Source: Treponema sp. (GTDB lineage: Bacteria > Spirochaetota > Spirochaetia > Treponematales > Treponemataceae). Taken from it: a stretch of DNA of 8,510 bases. The notes below the pieces were generated by a model, which was not told the DNA's origin, made no database searches, and was given only the letters and a program-made list of their open reading frames with translations. Both the position numbers and the translations under genes were made by a program. Position 1 is the stretch's first letter. Every line of letters begins with the position of its first letter. The stretch lies in contig JAILQA010000065.1 in assembly GCA_024699205.1 (NCBI GenBank), forward strand, positions 1-8,510. The letters are read 5' to 3'. This document shows positions 1-6,261 of this stretch, one piece after another.

Positions 1-8
1 CAACGTAA

Positions 9-13
9 CCTCC
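9..13 (-). promoter_or_regulatory. Shine-Dalgarno site of a gene starting off the left edge
   Basis: Read on the minus strand this is GGAGG, followed by eight bases up to the window edge. A start codon would therefore fall at or just past the edge, at normal SD spacing. With the promoter at 41-69 it suggests a divergently transcribed gene whose coding region is outside the window. The start codon itself is not seen, so this is inference. Confidence 0.5.
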
Positions 14-40
14 GGTAAAACTAAAAAATTTGAACATTTT

Positions 41-69
41 ATTTTAGTGTAAATTCAAACAATACACAA
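41..69 (-). promoter_or_regulatory. Sigma-70-type promoter pointing left
   Basis: On the minus strand a -35 hexamer TTGTGT (64-69) is separated by exactly 17 bases from a -10 hexamer TAAAAT (41-46). The predicted transcript would start near 34 and carry a leader with the SD at 9-13. It is divergent from the FIST gene promoter. Seen by consensus matching only. Confidence 0.5.
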
Positions 70-106
70 CAATACCGTTTTTTTTATGCAAAAACCGCAG
101 ACATTG

Positions 107-115
107 TGTTATAAT
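107..115 (+). promoter_or_regulatory. Extended -10 promoter of the FIST gene
   Basis: The bases TGT followed by TATAAT (110-115) match an extended -10 element (TGn-TATAAT). This can compensate for the lack of a good -35 at the normal distance; the best-spaced hexamer is TGCAAA at 87-92. Only eight bases lie between the -10 box and the ATG at 124, so the predicted transcription start (122-124) coincides with the start codon. No SD is present. Confidence 0.6.
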
Positions 116-123
116 TGAAAAAT

Positions 124-1239
124 ATGAAACGAACTGTCATAGCATGTAATTCCGAAGGAATAAAGGAAAATATTTTTTCCAATTGCTGTAAAAAAATCGA
201 TGAAGAATGTACATCTCCAAAGTTAATCATTTTCTTTTCTGATTATGAGAATCTCTGGTATTATGCAAAAAAATTAAAGGAAAAATATCCAGATACTATT
301 TCCATCGGCTCATCAACCTATACATTCTTTTCAAGTTATGGAATTGCGGCTCGTGGCCTTACTGCTATTGCAATCAATTCAGGGATTGAATGCTCCTGCG
401 GACAAATCTATGAGATAAATAAAAATCCAAATGACTATGTTGAGCATATCCGCAAAGCCGTAAAAGAATTGTCTTCTACAGATAATACCTGCTGTCTTGA
501 ATTTTCCACGGCCTTTTCAAAAACAGAAAATCTGGTTCTCGATACACTACAAAAGGGGTTGAAAGAAACAAACATTCCTGTTATTGGAGGAACTGCAAGT
601 GCCGGTCAAAATCAAAGAGAGACAGCAGTTGCCCTTAACGGAGACATTTTTATTAATACTTCTGTTTTTGTTTTGATACACAATTTGGAAGGAAGAATTA
701 TTTACTATAATGAAAACGCATATAAGAAAACTGATTTAATTTTTACTGTAACTGAAATCGATTGTGACGAACAAAAAGTATATCAGTTTGATAACAAGCC
801 CGCCTCTACTGTTCTTTCTCGTTCACTGAATGTTGAACCTGAGCAATTGTGCGACAGACTTTTGTCATCACCTCTTGGCTGCATATTTGATGACAAAGTA
901 TATGCTGCAAGTATAGATAAAGTTTATAACGATAATTCGATTTCATTTTTCTCAAGAATATATAATCAGACAAAAATGACGGTTCTTAAACAGAAGGAGT
1001 TAAATACAGTATGGACACAAACTGCCCAGTACATTCTTTCACAGATTCAGAATCCGTCCTTTGTGATTTCTATTAACAGTATATTCCGAACAATGATTTT
1101 CGAAAAAGAACATAAACTCGGTGATTTTGTTTCTAAGCTTCTGGATTTTTATGAAAATTACATAGGAATGTCCAGCTACAGCGAACAGGTAAATCAGCAG
1201 AATCTGAATCAGACTATGTCTCTTCTTGTCTTTGAATAA
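124..1239 (+). CDS. FIST-domain sensory protein
   Basis: The 371-residue product resembles FIST proteins (FIST_N followed by FIST_C), a predicted sensory family that binds small ligands; some relatives (NosP) bind haem and sense nitric oxide. What is seen: an N-terminal alpha/beta part with a Gly-Ser-Ser-Thr segment (near residues 62-65 from the ATG), a Gly-Gly-Thr-Ala-Ser-Ala-Gly turn, and a C-terminal part with a FIST_C-like stretch (FTVTEI, then VYQFDNKPAS). There is no signal peptide, membrane segment or attached output domain, so it is probably cytoplasmic and must act through a partner. It has about eleven cysteines, including adjacent pairs and a CSC motif. I chose the ATG at 124 over the in-frame TTG at 115, because the TTG overlaps the last base of the -10 box and would lie upstream of the transcript. 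The gene ends in tandem TAA codons. The family call is fairly secure; the ligand is unknown. Confidence 0.75.
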   Translation: MKRTVIACNSEGIKENIFSNCCKKIDEECTSPKLIIFFSDYENLWYYAKKLKEKYPDTISIGSSTYTFFSSYGIAARGLTAIAINSGIECSCGQIYEINKNPNDYVEHIRKAVKELSSTDNTCCLEFSTAFSKTENLVLDTLQKGLKETNIPVIGGTASAGQNQRETAVALNGDIFINTSVFVLIHNLEGRIIYYNENAYKKTDLIFTVTEIDCDEQKVYQFDNKPASTVLSRSLNVEPEQLCDRLLSSPLGCIFDDKVYAASIDKVYNDNSISFFSRIYNQTKMTVLKQKELNTVWTQTAQYILSQIQNPSFVISINSIFRTMIFEKEHKLGDFVSKLLDFYENYIGMSSYSEQVNQQNLNQTMSLLVFE

Positions 1240-1264
1240 TAAATGCGGTAAAGTCAAAGTCAAT

Positions 1265-1271
1265 AAGAAGG
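1265..1271 (+). promoter_or_regulatory. Shine-Dalgarno site of the MBL-fold gene
   Basis: AAGAAGG ends ten bases before the ATG at 1282, giving a usable SD. It supports leadered translation, probably from a transcript that begins at the FIST promoter, since no convincing promoter is seen in the 42-bp gap. This differs from most other genes in the window, which lack an SD. Confidence 0.45.
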
Positions 1272-1281
1272 TCTGTGGGAA

Positions 1282-2163
1282 ATGAAACTTGTTTTTTTAG
1301 GAACGGGCACCAGTCACGGTGTTCCAGTAATCGGCTGTGAATGTGAAGTATGCAAATCTAAAGATGCTCGGGACAGGCGGTACAGATGCTCGGCCTATAT
1401 CACTTCCAATACAGGTAAAAATATTCTGATTGATATTGGTCCTGAGTTTAGGCTCCAGGCAATAGAAAATCACATAAAAAAAATAGATGCCCTTCTTCTT
1501 ACCCATAGTCACGCTGATCATCTTCATGGAATTGATGATATCCGTTCCTTCAGCTGCGATTCATTCAAAAAACCTAGCGATGAACAGAATGCAAAAAAAG
1601 TTAATGCCCCGCCGATTCCGATTTATACCAATCATGAAACTCTTGAGGACGTAAAACACCGCTTCAGTTATTTTTTTATTCCGAGTAAAGAAGGCGGCGG
1701 ACATGCAAAAGTAACTTTGAATGAAGTTTCTGACCCATTTGAAGTTGCGGACCTTTCAGTTACGCCAATTCCAATGCAACACGGTCACTTAGAAACTGTA
1801 GGATGGCTTTTAACCCAAAGAGAAGACGATAACTCAAAAACTTCCATTGCATATCTTACGGACTGCAATTATATCAGCGATGAATCTATAGAAAAAATCC
1901 ATAAAAATTGCGGTCGGCTTGAACATTTGATTATAGACGGGCTTAGAGTAAAGGAACATTCAACGCATTTTAATTTTCTGCAGGCACTGGATGCGGCTCA
2001 AAAAATCGGGGCAAATCATGTCTGGCTCATTCATTTAACTCATAATTTAAGCCATATTCAGGTGATTGATTATATAAATGAACATTTAGGCGACTTTCCA
2101 AAGTTACAGGCAGAAGCAAAATCAGTTCTTCCTGCTTATGACGGACTGGAAATCAGTTGTTAG
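1282..2163 (+). CDS. PhnP-like metallo-beta-lactamase-fold hydrolase
   Basis: The 293-residue protein belongs to the COG1235/PhnP-like branch of the metallo-beta-lactamase superfamily (Lactamase_B_2 type). It opens with LGTGTSHGVP followed by a cysteine cluster C19-x-C21-xx-C24, which in E. coli PhnP belongs to a structural zinc site. The metal-binding core is visible as H75-S-H77-A-D79-H80, then H167-G-H169, D194 in YLTDCN, and C-terminal H251/H254/H258. These are expected to bind two metal ions for phosphodiester hydrolysis. PhnP itself cleaves cyclic ribose phosphates in phosphonate breakdown, but no phn genes are here, so the substrate is unknown. It is somewhat longer than E. coli PhnP; a Lys/Asn/Pro-rich stretch around residues 96-113 may be an insertion. 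No signal peptide is seen. The gene lies 42 bp after the FIST stop and may share its transcript. The fold and metal site are secure; the function is not. Confidence 0.85.
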   Translation: MKLVFLGTGTSHGVPVIGCECEVCKSKDARDRRYRCSAYITSNTGKNILIDIGPEFRLQAIENHIKKIDALLLTHSHADHLHGIDDIRSFSCDSFKKPSDEQNAKKVNAPPIPIYTNHETLEDVKHRFSYFFIPSKEGGGHAKVTLNEVSDPFEVADLSVTPIPMQHGHLETVGWLLTQREDDNSKTSIAYLTDCNYISDESIEKIHKNCGRLEHLIIDGLRVKEHSTHFNFLQALDAAQKIGANHVWLIHLTHNLSHIQVIDYINEHLGDFPKLQAEAKSVLPAYDGLEISC

Positions 2164-2177
2164 ATTGCCTGTTAAAC

Positions 2178-2209
2178 AAAAAAAGCCGCTTATATATAAA
2201 GCGACTTTT
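2178..2209 (-). terminator. Rho-independent terminator of rpmB, probably bidirectional
   Basis: An 11-bp stem with one C/A mismatch (AAAAGCCGCTT at 2181-2191 against AAGCGACTTTT at 2199-2209) encloses an ATATATA loop. On the minus strand it is followed by a run of seven T (2184-2178), making it a good terminator for rpmB, whose stop lies 24 bp upstream. On the plus strand the stem ends in CTTTT, so it could also stop transcripts from the hydrolase gene. Confidence 0.85.
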
Positions 2210-2233
2210 CACACAACAAAAATAATGATTCAA

Positions 2234-2461
2234 TTAGTTTTCTGCAACAACTTCTGCTGCTTTTGGAACATTAACTTTTTTGTCAACAAATCCAGCTTTA
2301 AGACAGCGTGTACAAATAGTAATTGTTCTTGTTGTTCCACCAAACTGAGCTCTTACTTTAAGAAGATTTGGTCTCCAAGTTCTTCGAGTATGATTATAAG
2401 ATTTACTAACCTTGTTTCCTGACATTGGAGTTTTTCCACAAATAGCACACATTCTTGACAT
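2234..2461 (-). CDS. rpmB: Large-subunit ribosomal protein L28 (bL28)
   Basis: The 75-residue basic protein matches bL28, a 50S subunit protein. It begins MSRMCAICGK and contains the family's V-S-K-S-x-N-x-T-x-R-x-W-x-P-N-L core around residues 18-33. Four cysteines in two CxxC pairs (C5/C8 and C50/C53) indicate the zinc-binding (C+) form. The length is normal for the zinc form. The gene is a lone unit with its own promoter, an SD and a strong terminator. That fits the usual isolated position of rpmB outside the large ribosomal operons. The C-terminal tail (VPKAAEVVAEN) is acidic and alanine-rich, which is a modest variation. The identification is secure. Confidence 0.95.
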   Translation of the reverse strand: MSRMCAICGKTPMSGNKVSKSYNHTRRTWRPNLLKVRAQFGGTTRTITICTRCLKAGFVDKKVNVPKAAEVVAEN

Positions 2462-2469
2462 TTTCTATT

Positions 2470-2474
2470 TCCTC
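2470..2474 (-). promoter_or_regulatory. Shine-Dalgarno site of rpmB
   Basis: On the minus strand GAGGA lies eight bases before the rpmB ATG. This is a clear SD and fixes the start. It is one of only two clear SDs among the genes inside the window. Confidence 0.75.
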
Positions 2475-2514
2475 ACTTATACAAACAGTTTCCACAATTA
2501 AAGATAGTTTTAGA

Positions 2515-2543
2515 AGAATATAAAATTTATTGATTCTTGTCAA
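2515..2543 (-). promoter_or_regulatory. rpmB promoter
   Basis: On the minus strand a perfect -35 TTGACA (2538-2543) is followed after 17 bases by TATTCT (2515-2520). An overlapping TATATT (2517-2522) at 15-base spacing is an alternative -10. The predicted leader is about 45-50 nt. The -35 box lies just beyond the inverted repeat ending at 2550. Confidence 0.65.
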
Positions 2544-2549
2544 GACGAC

Positions 2550-2599
2550 TACGAACCCGTTGCACTAATTCTTTAACTTCAATTACTACTAGGTTCGTA
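2550..2599. repeat. Long-loop inverted repeat in the rpmB-uvrB gap
   Basis: TACGAACC (2550-2557) and GGTTCGTA (2592-2599) are perfect 8-bp reverse complements around a 34-base loop. It abuts, with no spacer, the hairpin at 2600-2624 and lies seven bases upstream of the rpmB -35 box. Its role is unknown: transcript 3'-end structure, regulatory site or remnant of a small repeat element. Confidence 0.5.
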
Positions 2600-2624
2600 C
2601 ACAGTTTTGTAAGACAAAACTGTG
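2600..2624. repeat. Perfect 10-bp hairpin downstream of uvrB
   Basis: CACAGTTTTG (2600-2609), loop TAAGA, then CAAAACTGTG (2615-2624) form a perfect stem. It lies 40 bases beyond the uvrB stop on the minus strand, where the uvrB transcript should end, but no T-run follows on either strand. It is thus not a canonical intrinsic terminator, though it could mark or protect the uvrB mRNA 3' end. Confidence 0.65.
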
Positions 2625-2625
2625 C

Positions 2626-2676
2626 ATTGCATCCCCAAATTATTTCCAAAATTGCATCCACAAATTACTTCCCAAA
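2626..2676. repeat. Tandem duplication across the uvrB stop codon
   Basis: Two adjacent units, 2626-2650 (25 bases) and 2651-2676 (26 bases), both begin ATTGCATCC and end in AAA. They align at 23 of 26 columns, with two substitutions and one single-base gap. The second unit contains the last three uvrB codons (Phe-Gly-Lys) and the stop; the first looks like a drifting copy just downstream. Confidence 0.8.
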
Positions 2677-4662
2677 CTGAGTCTCTATTTCGCGGATTTG
2701 GTCGCGGTACACAGCAGCCTGCTCATATTCCATTCGTTCTGCGCAGGCGGTCATTTCCTGAGTAAGTCGTTTTATAAGCTTTTTGCGGTCGGCAGCACGG
2801 AAAAGATTGACACCCTGTTTTAGAACCTCCAAATCCATTGTTGCCTCATCACGGGCTTCCTGCTGTTCGTGTTCAAGGATATCTTCAACTGCTTTTTTAA
2901 TAGTTACAGGCGTGATTCCGTGCTCTTTGTTATAAGCTTCCTGAACTTCACGGCGATGTTTTGTTTCGCGAATTGCAGCTTCCATTGCAGGGCTCATGTG
3001 ATCGGCATACATCACAACTTTACCGGCCGCGTTTCTTGCCGCACGACCAATAATCTGAATGAGAGATGTTTCAGAACGCAAAAATCCGATTTTATCAGCA
3101 TCAAGCAAAGCAATAAAGGAAACTTCAGGTAAGTCAATTCCTTCACGCAAAAGATTAATTCCAATGAGAATATCGATTTCGCCGATACGCAAGGCTTTAA
3201 GAATCTCAACCCTTTCAAAAGTATCAATCTCAGAATGAATATATTTTACATTTAAACCAAGCTCTGTAAGATAATCGGTCAAATCTTCTGCCATCTTTTT
3301 GGTAAGAGTCAAAATCAGGCTGCGTTCATTGCGGTCAATGCGTTCACGAACTTCCCTGTAAATATCTTCCATCTGCCCTTCACTCGGACGAACTTCTACT
3401 ATTGGATCAAGCAAACCAGTTGGACGAATCAGCTGTTCAACAACCTGAGTACTCTGTTTTACTTCTTCTGGCCGTGGTGTTGCAGTAACATAAATGATTT
3501 GATTCATTTTTGCATCAAACTCAGCCTTTTTAAGGGGACGGTTATCAAAAGCACTTGGCAGGCGGAAACCAAAGTTTATAAGATTTTCCTTACGGCTTCT
3601 ATCGCCCTCGTACATTGCACCAATCTGCGGAACAGAAACATGCGCTTCATCAATCATGCACAAAAAATCATCCGGGAAATAATGAAGAAGCGTTGCAGGA
3701 GGTTCCCCACGCGCACGACCAGAAATAGGACCAGAATAATTTTCAATTCCAGGACAGGTTCCCATTTCCTTGAGCATTTCAATATCATAAGTTGTACGGG
3801 TTTTAATGCGCTCAGCTTCCAGCATTCTTCCCTGACTTCTAAAAAACTCAACCTGCTCTTCCATTTCTTTTTGGATTCTGTCGGTTGCTTCTATAAGCTT
3901 ATCGCGGGGAACAACAAAGTGTTTTGCAGGATAAAAGACGGTTTCATCAAGTTCACCGGTAACATCGCGATTCAAAACATTAAAACGGCGGATTTTTACA
4001 ATTTCATCCCAGTCAAGCTCAATTCTGTAAGCTTCGTCGGTTTCCATATAGGGCGGATAAACTTCAATTACATCGCCCTTTATTCTAAAATTGCCCCGCT
4101 CCAGAACATCATCATTACGGCTGTACTGTAGGGAAATCAGGGAGTCTGCAAACTTTTTTGTATTAAGCTGCTGGCCTTTTTCAACATGAACCCGCATTCC
4201 CTTGTAAACATCCGGCATACCAAGACCATAAATACAGGAAACTGTGGCAACTACAATTACATCCCGCCTTTCCATAAGACTATAGGTGGCCCTGAGCCGC
4301 ATCTGGTCAATTTCGCGGTTGATGTCGCAGTCTTTTTCTATATAAAGATCCCGTGCAGCAATATAGGCTTCCGGCTGATAATAATCATAATAGGAAACAA
4401 AATATTCAACTGCGTTATTCGGGAAAAATGATTTGAACTCTCTGAAAAGCTGAGCAGAAAGAGTTTTGTTATGGCTGATAATAAGGGTTGGCCGCTGAAC
4501 ACGTTCAATTATTTTTGCCATTGTAAAGGTTTTTCCAGAACCGGTAACACCTTTTAAAGTCTGGAATTTATCGCCCCGTAAAAAGCCTTCACTTAATTTA
4601 TCAATTGCCTGGCCCTGGTCTCCGTTTGGCTCAAAGGGAGAAACAACTTCAAATCTTCTCAT
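2665..4662 (-). CDS. uvrB: UvrABC excinuclease subunit B
   Basis: The 665-residue protein is UvrB, the damage-verifying helicase-like subunit of nucleotide excision repair; it is loaded by UvrA and then recruits UvrC. Visible motifs: Walker A GVTGSGKT (38-45); the tyrosine-rich beta-hairpin YYDYYQPEAY (91-100) that inserts at the lesion; DEAH box D338-H341; TATPRPEE; NLLREGIDLPEV; the motif VI region QIIGRAARN; and a C-terminal UVR domain (about 628-660) that contacts UvrC. Length and both ends are normal. The motif V-VI segment reads LDADKIGFLRSETSLIQIIGRAARN, where the commonest bacterial form has KEG, SER and QTIG; this looks like lineage variation rather than damage. No LexA-type operator is recognisable upstream. 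The ATG at 4662 gives the expected N-terminus (MRRFEVVSPFEPNGDQ). It has its own promoter and no SD. The identification is secure. Confidence 0.98.
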   Translation of the reverse strand: MRRFEVVSPFEPNGDQGQAIDKLSEGFLRGDKFQTLKGVTGSGKTFTMAKIIERVQRPTLIISHNKTLSAQLFREFKSFFPNNAVEYFVSYYDYYQPEAYIAARDLYIEKDCDINREIDQMRLRATYSLMERRDVIVVATVSCIYGLGMPDVYKGMRVHVEKGQQLNTKKFADSLISLQYSRNDDVLERGNFRIKGDVIEVYPPYMETDEAYRIELDWDEIVKIRRFNVLNRDVTGELDETVFYPAKHFVVPRDKLIEATDRIQKEMEEQVEFFRSQGRMLEAERIKTRTTYDIEMLKEMGTCPGIENYSGPISGRARGEPPATLLHYFPDDFLCMIDEAHVSVPQIGAMYEGDRSRKENLINFGFRLPSAFDNRPLKKAEFDAKMNQIIYVTATPRPEEVKQSTQVVEQLIRPTGLLDPIVEVRPSEGQMEDIYREVRERIDRNERSLILTLTKKMAEDLTDYLTELGLNVKYIHSEIDTFERVEILKALRIGEIDILIGINLLREGIDLPEVSFIALLDADKIGFLRSETSLIQIIGRAARNAAGKVVMYADHMSPAMEAAIRETKHRREVQEAYNKEHGITPVTIKKAVEDILEHEQQEARDEATMDLEVLKQGVNLFRAADRKKLIKRLTQEMTACAERMEYEQAAVYRDQIREIETQFGK

Positions 4663-4676
4663 AACTGCCCGATTAA

Positions 4677-4682
4677 ATTATA
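4677..4682 (-). promoter_or_regulatory. -10 box of the uvrB promoter
   Basis: A perfect TATAAT on the minus strand lies 14 bases before the uvrB ATG, predicting a leader of about eight bases (GGGCAGTT) with no SD. The -35 region is only T-rich (TTTTTA at 17-base spacing). The box sits within a local 10-bp direct repeat (TAATTTAATA, then TAATTTAATC). Confidence 0.5.
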
Positions 4683-4710
4683 TTAAATTACCTGCTGATT
4701 AAAAATCAAA

Positions 4711-6192
4711 TTATCCAATCAAAGATTTCTGCTTTTTGCTGATTGGCTCACAAGTTAAATCAACACCCAGTTTTTTAAAGATTTTGCGGTCAACTTCACT
4801 GAGCATAACCGTTGTATGAACCTGACAGCCCTTAAGATTTGGAAGCTGCTCCATGGCAAGACGACAGTTTTCATCACTTTTTGAAAGCATTGCAAGGGCA
4901 ACAAGAACTTCATCTGTATGTAAGCGAGGATTATTTCCCTTAAGATAAGTCACCTTCATTTTCTGGATTGGTTCAATCATCTCTTTTGGAATAAGCTTTA
5001 CCTTGTGATCAATTCCGGCAAGATGTTTTGTCGCATTTAAAAGCAGGGCTGCACTTGTTCCAAGCAAATCTGTTGTTTCGGAAGTTATGATTGTACCGTC
5101 CTCAAGTTCAATTGCGGCAGAAGGAACCTTAGATTTTGCAGCTCTTTCTTTAGCGGCAATCGTTACCTTGCGGTCATCAGCCGTTACCCCAGCCTGCTTC
5201 ATCAAAAGCTCAATCTTAGCAACCTCGTTTTCAGAAGCATTTCCTTCTACAAGCTGATTAAGGGTTGCATAATAGCGGCGGATAATTTCCTGTTTAGAAG
5301 CTTCAGAACAGGCATCGTCATCAAAAATACAATAGCCCGCCATATTAACGCCCATATCAGTAGGAGATTTATAAGGATTATCCCCATAGATTCCTTTGAA
5401 AATTGCATCCAAAACAGGGAAGATTTCTATATCACGGTTGTAATTTACTGTAGTTTTTCCGTAAGCTTCCAGATGCCATGGGTCAATCATATTAACATCG
5501 TTAAGGTCGGCAGTTGCAGCTTCGTAAGCAAGATTTACAGGATGTTTTAATGGAAGATTCCAGATAGGGAAAGTTTCAAATTTTGCATAGCCTGCTTTTA
5601 TTCCCCGCTTGTTTTCATGATAAAGCTGGCTCAAACAGGTAGCCATTTTTCCAGAACCAGGACCAGGGGCTGTAACAACAACCAAAGGGCGGGTAGTTTC
5701 GATATAATCGTTTTTACCGTAACCTTCATCACTGTCGATTAATGCAACATTTGAAGGATAACCGGCAATCGTATAATGATAATAAGCCTTGATATTCATT
5801 TTTTTGAGCTTGTTTCTAAAGGCTTTTGCAGCTTCCTGGCCAGTGTAATGAGTAATAACAACACTGCCTACCATCAGCCCACGACTCTGGAATTCATCCC
5901 GCAGACGGAGAACATCCTGGTCGTAAGTAATGCCCAAATCCCCGCGAATTTTATTTTTCTCAATATCAACAGCACTGATGACAATAACAATTTCTGCAAC
6001 ATCAGCAAGCTGCATAAGCATTTTTAATTTACTGTCTGGCTGAAATCCCGGAAGAACGCGGGAAGCATGATAATCATCAAAAAGCTTTCCGCCAAATTCC
6101 AGATAGAGTTTATCACCAAATTTGGCAATCCTTTCCTTAATGTGTTCTGATTGAATTTTCAGGTATTTATCATTATCGAATCCGTTTTTCAT
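4711..6192 (-). CDS. DUF1846 / UPF0371 family protein of unknown function
   Basis: The 493-residue protein matches the DUF1846 (UPF0371) family from end to end; its length is normal for the family, whose biochemical role is not established. It begins MKNGFDNDKYLKIQSEHIKERI, followed by LYLEFGGKLFDDYHASRVLPGF. A hydrophobic strand, VVVTAPGPGSGKMA, carries a glycine-rich loop A175-PGPGSGK182 that resembles a nucleotide-binding P-loop but departs from the standard Walker A (GxxxxGK[ST]), having Met after the Lys. Later stretches, such as NMIDPWHLEAYGKTTVNYNRDIE, look typical of the family. No signal peptide or membrane segment is seen, so it is probably cytoplasmic. It sits between uvrB and a dCMP deaminase gene but has its own promoter, so the proximity does not by itself suggest a DNA-metabolism role. 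Family call secure; function unknown. Confidence 0.9.
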   Translation of the reverse strand: MKNGFDNDKYLKIQSEHIKERIAKFGDKLYLEFGGKLFDDYHASRVLPGFQPDSKLKMLMQLADVAEIVIVISAVDIEKNKIRGDLGITYDQDVLRLRDEFQSRGLMVGSVVITHYTGQEAAKAFRNKLKKMNIKAYYHYTIAGYPSNVALIDSDEGYGKNDYIETTRPLVVVTAPGPGSGKMATCLSQLYHENKRGIKAGYAKFETFPIWNLPLKHPVNLAYEAATADLNDVNMIDPWHLEAYGKTTVNYNRDIEIFPVLDAIFKGIYGDNPYKSPTDMGVNMAGYCIFDDDACSEASKQEIIRRYYATLNQLVEGNASENEVAKIELLMKQAGVTADDRKVTIAAKERAAKSKVPSAAIELEDGTIITSETTDLLGTSAALLLNATKHLAGIDHKVKLIPKEMIEPIQKMKVTYLKGNNPRLHTDEVLVALAMLSKSDENCRLAMEQLPNLKGCQVHTTVMLSEVDRKIFKKLGVDLTCEPISKKQKSLIG

Positions 6193-6203
6193 AACGGAAT
6201 TAA

Positions 6204-6232
6204 ATTATACTGCATACGAGGATTTTTCACAA
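6204..6232 (-). promoter_or_regulatory. Promoter of the DUF1846 gene
   Basis: On the minus strand -35 TTGTGA (6227-6232), a 17-base spacer and a perfect TATAAT (6204-6209) form a strong sigma-70-type promoter. Eleven bases separate the -10 from the ATG, predicting a leader of about five bases and no SD. The eleven bases starting at the -10 (TATAATTTAAT) are identical to those at the uvrB promoter. Confidence 0.7.
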
Positions 6233-6261
6233 TGGATAATTTTACACAATTTTTTTTCTAT

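Larger units (their letters stand above)
2527..2664 (-). other. In-frame open stretch after the uvrB stop (possible gene remnant)
   Basis: Directly after the uvrB TAA, the same frame stays open for 45 codons to a TAA at 2527-2529. The distal part would encode VIEVKELVQRVRSRLDKNQ, a charged, amphipathic-looking sequence. There is no ATG and no good SD; a GTG is the second codon after the stop. The proximal part consists of the tandem repeat and a perfect hairpin, which look non-coding. It could be a decayed gene end, a readthrough extension or chance. I do not claim a functional gene. Confidence 0.2.

Noticed and set aside
115..123. Upstream TTG start for the FIST protein, adding three residues
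   Set aside because: It overlaps the last base of the TATAAT box and lies upstream of the predicted transcript start; the ATG at 124 is preferred.
2138..2422. Plus-strand open frame across the terminator and rpmB
   Set aside because: It reads through a strong hairpin and is antisense to bL28; its Cys/Ser/Asn-rich translation reflects the opposite strand.
2541..2625. Integron attC site or tRNA-like element in the folded rpmB-uvrB gap
   Set aside because: The fold has no RYYYAAC/GTTRRRY core pair as in attC. GGGTTCG resembles a tRNA T-loop, but no cloverleaf or acceptor stem can be drawn.
3499..4131. Plus-strand open frame of 210 codons antisense to uvrB
   Set aside because: It lies entirely within the well-conserved uvrB gene, has no recognisable domain or SD, and is explained as a shadow of uvrB codon usage.
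4663..4710. Terminator between DUF1846 and uvrB (TGATT/AATCA hairpin at 4696-4708)
   Set aside because: The stem has only five AT-rich pairs and no following T-run, so it is too weak to call.
4663..4710. LexA/SOS operator upstream of uvrB
   Set aside because: No dyad resembling known LexA boxes is visible, only AT-rich direct repeats around the -10 box.
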